A stretch of 5,214 nt of DNA from Chitinophagaceae bacterium (GTDB taxonomy: Bacteria > Bacteroidota > Bacteroidia > Chitinophagales > Chitinophagaceae), in contig JAEUVL010000147.1 in NCBI GenBank assembly GCA_016786965.1, positions 1 to 5,214 of the forward strand, in the 5' to 3' direction. This document shows, piece after piece, positions 3,891-5,214 of this stretch. The position numbers and the translations under genes are program-made. The notes below the pieces were generated by a model, which was not told where the DNA came from, made no database searches, and saw nothing but the letters and a program-made list of their open reading frames with translations. Positions within the stretch are counted from its first letter, which is position 1, and every line of letters starts with the position of its first letter.

Positions 3891-4925
3891 ATGATAGCAG
3901 TAAAAAAAGAAGGCCTCTTGCTGACAAAAACGGCACTTGGATTTGAGAATGAAGGAGTATTAAATCCCGGGGTGATCAGGGACGGAGATACTGTTCATCT
4001 TTTTTACCGGGCTGTCAGTACCGGCAATTATTCCAGTATTGGTTATTGCAGGCTCAACGGGCCTTTATCAGTGGAGTACCGTTCGAACGCACCCGTTTTA
4101 TTTCCGCAATTTGACTATGAGCTGAGAGGGATGGAAGACCCGAGGGTCGTAAAGATCGATGAACTTTACTGTCTTACTTATACAGCTTATGACGGCATAA
4201 ATGCGCTGGGTGCTTTAGTGATCTCGAAAGACCTCATCCAGTTTGAAAAACTGGGGGTCATTGCGCCGGTGATGGCGTATGAAGAATTTAGCAGGCTGGC
4301 AGGTGCCAAAGGCAGTATTAATGAGAAATACCTGCGATATAATCAGCGCCGGCATGATACAGCGCAGCAAGGAAGGAAGATGTACCTGTGGGACAAGAAT
4401 ATCATCTTCTTTCCCAGGAGAATAGCTGGTAAGCTTTTCTTTTTACATCGCATAAAACCTGATATACAACTGGTAAGTGTAAAAGACCTTACCGAGTTGA
4501 CAACTGATTTTTGGCAGAATTATTTCCTTCACCTGGACCAGTTCATTGTACTTACTTCAAAGTACAGGCATGAGGTAAGTTATATTGGTGGCGGATGCCC
4601 GCCCGTTGAAACACCGCAGGGCTGGGTGGTTATTTATCACGGCGTGCATGATACCATTGATGGATATATATATTCTGCCTGTGCTGCATTACTTGACCTG
4701 GAGAATCCGCAGAAGGAGATAGGCCGGCTTCCTTACCCTTTATTTAAGCCGGAAGAAGAATGGGAACTAAAAGGATATGTCAATAATGTTTGCTTTCCCA
4801 CGGGTACGGCCCTGTTTGGTGATACGCTTTACATTTATTATGGTGCAGCTGATGAATCGGTCGGTTGTGCGTCAGTAAGCCTTTCAGCTTTGGTAACAGA
4901 GCTGCTACGGTACAAAACAAATTAA
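3891..4925 (+). CDS. GH130-family beta-mannoside phosphorylase or hydrolase
   Basis: This complete 344-residue enzyme has the five-bladed beta-propeller fold of glycoside hydrolase family 130, whose known members phosphorolyse or hydrolyse beta-mannosides. Family signatures appear in order: LNPGVIRDGD (24-33), FYRAV (38-42), GMEDPRV (80-86, with Asp83 in the position of the family's catalytic acid), DKNIIFFPRRI (168-178), FLHR (184-187), GGGCPPVETPQGWVVIYHGV (233-252), AALLDLENPQKEIGRL (265-280) and NNVCFPTG through YYGAADE (298-322). There is no signal peptide, so it is cytoplasmic, as expected for a phosphorylase. Lys169 and His186-Arg187 resemble phosphate-site residues of phosphorylases, but I cannot settle phosphorolysis versus hydrolysis. 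A basic segment around 144-163 (EKYLRYNQRRHD) is distinctive. The stop is two bases before the next ATG, implying an operon with the glycosyltransferase. Confidence 0.92.
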   Translation: MIAVKKEGLLLTKTALGFENEGVLNPGVIRDGDTVHLFYRAVSTGNYSSIGYCRLNGPLSVEYRSNAPVLFPQFDYELRGMEDPRVVKIDELYCLTYTAYDGINALGALVISKDLIQFEKLGVIAPVMAYEEFSRLAGAKGSINEKYLRYNQRRHDTAQQGRKMYLWDKNIIFFPRRIAGKLFFLHRIKPDIQLVSVKDLTELTTDFWQNYFLHLDQFIVLTSKYRHEVSYIGGGCPPVETPQGWVVIYHGVHDTIDGYIYSACAALLDLENPQKEIGRLPYPLFKPEEEWELKGYVNNVCFPTGTALFGDTLYIYYGAADESVGCASVSLSALVTELLRYKTN

Positions 4926-4927
4926 TA

Positions 4928-5214
4928 ATGATCTCTTACATTAGCAGGAAGCCATCTTTAACAACGGGTGAGTTATCAGATAAAGGAACTCTTACCTGGG
5001 AGGAACCGGAAAGCCGGCTGCCGGCCATTGTTGTTATTTCCTCATACCCGCCAAGACAATGCGGTATTGCTACCTATTCGCAGGACCTCGTGCTGGCCTT
5101 ACACAAGAAATTTGGTCATTCTTTCAGCCTGCGCATCTGTGCCCTGGAAACAGCCACTGAGCAACACACTTATCCCGGAGAAGTACAGTATATCATCAAT
5201 ACTGATGAGCCAAC
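4928..5214 (+). CDS. GT4-like glycosyltransferase, N-terminal part (runs off window)
   Basis: Only the first 95 codons are present. About 32 residues of polar N-terminal extension lead into AIVVISSYPPRQCGIATYSQDLVLALHKKF (33-62). This is the first Rossmann strand followed by the glycine-containing loop (SSYPP-x-x-CGIATYSQDL) typical of GT-B-fold retaining glycosyltransferases of family GT4. A second strand, LRICALET, follows. The donor-binding half lies beyond the window, so sugar and acceptor cannot be read. The ATG overlaps the sequence TAATAATG, two bases after the GH130 stop, so translation is probably coupled. Paired with GH130, it may make the glycoside that GH130 degrades, or both may act on a mannose-containing surface or storage glycan (inference). 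Confidence 0.85.
   Translation, partial: MISYISRKPSLTTGELSDKGTLTWEEPESRLPAIVVISSYPPRQCGIATYSQDLVLALHKKFGHSFSLRICALETATEQHTYPGEVQYIINTDEP

Noticed and set aside
1..5214. Mobile element, CRISPR, tRNA or phage signatures
   Set aside because: No transposase, integrase, spaced direct repeats, cloverleaf or terminal inverted repeats were found on reading through both strands.

Overview
The window is moderate-GC chromosomal DNA that most resembles a Bacteroidota genome, probably of the Chitinophagaceae type. This rests on four observations. Starts lack Shine-Dalgarno motifs and sit behind A/T-rich leaders. Promoter-like sites fit the Bacteroidota TTTG / TAnnTTTG pattern. There is a short AraC regulator of a kind common in that phylum. 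Several small stress-associated proteins recur together in these bacteria. No rRNA, tRNA, CRISPR array, transposase or phage gene was seen.

Layout. At the left edge is the signal-peptide start of a minus-strand gene. A divergent intergenic region follows, with several short dyads and one perfect TAnnTTTG box. It leads to an AraC-type regulator (best start TTG at 429). Next comes a close pair of small uncharacterised genes (1178-1710): a membrane-anchored TPR-like protein and a conserved acidic protein. A block of small stress-type genes fills the middle: a Dps ferritin (1800-2273), a CsbD-family protein (2447-2632), a degenerate cupin (2688-3026), a 51-residue lmo0937-like membrane protein (3062-3217) and a 61-residue Thivi_2564-like membrane protein (3614-3799). 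The 396-bp gap between the last two is unusually structured. It holds an 11-bp GC-rich hairpin, a leader-like sequence with a 12-codon ORF, a second perfect hairpin and a repeated A/T-rich motif. At the right edge is a GH130 glycoside phosphorylase/hydrolase (3891-4925), followed two bases later by the start of a GT4-like glycosyltransferase that runs off the window.

How the parts may work together (inference). Dps, CsbD and the two tiny membrane proteins look like a general stress or stationary-phase set, and the AraC protein is a candidate local regulator. The GH130-glycosyltransferase pair looks translationally coupled and probably builds or recycles a mannoside-type glycan or glycoside. 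Its link to the stress genes rests only on position. No clearly new system was found. The features most worth following are the structured block at 3298-3420, the dyad-rich promoter upstream of the regulator, and the cupin that has lost its usual metal-ligand histidines.
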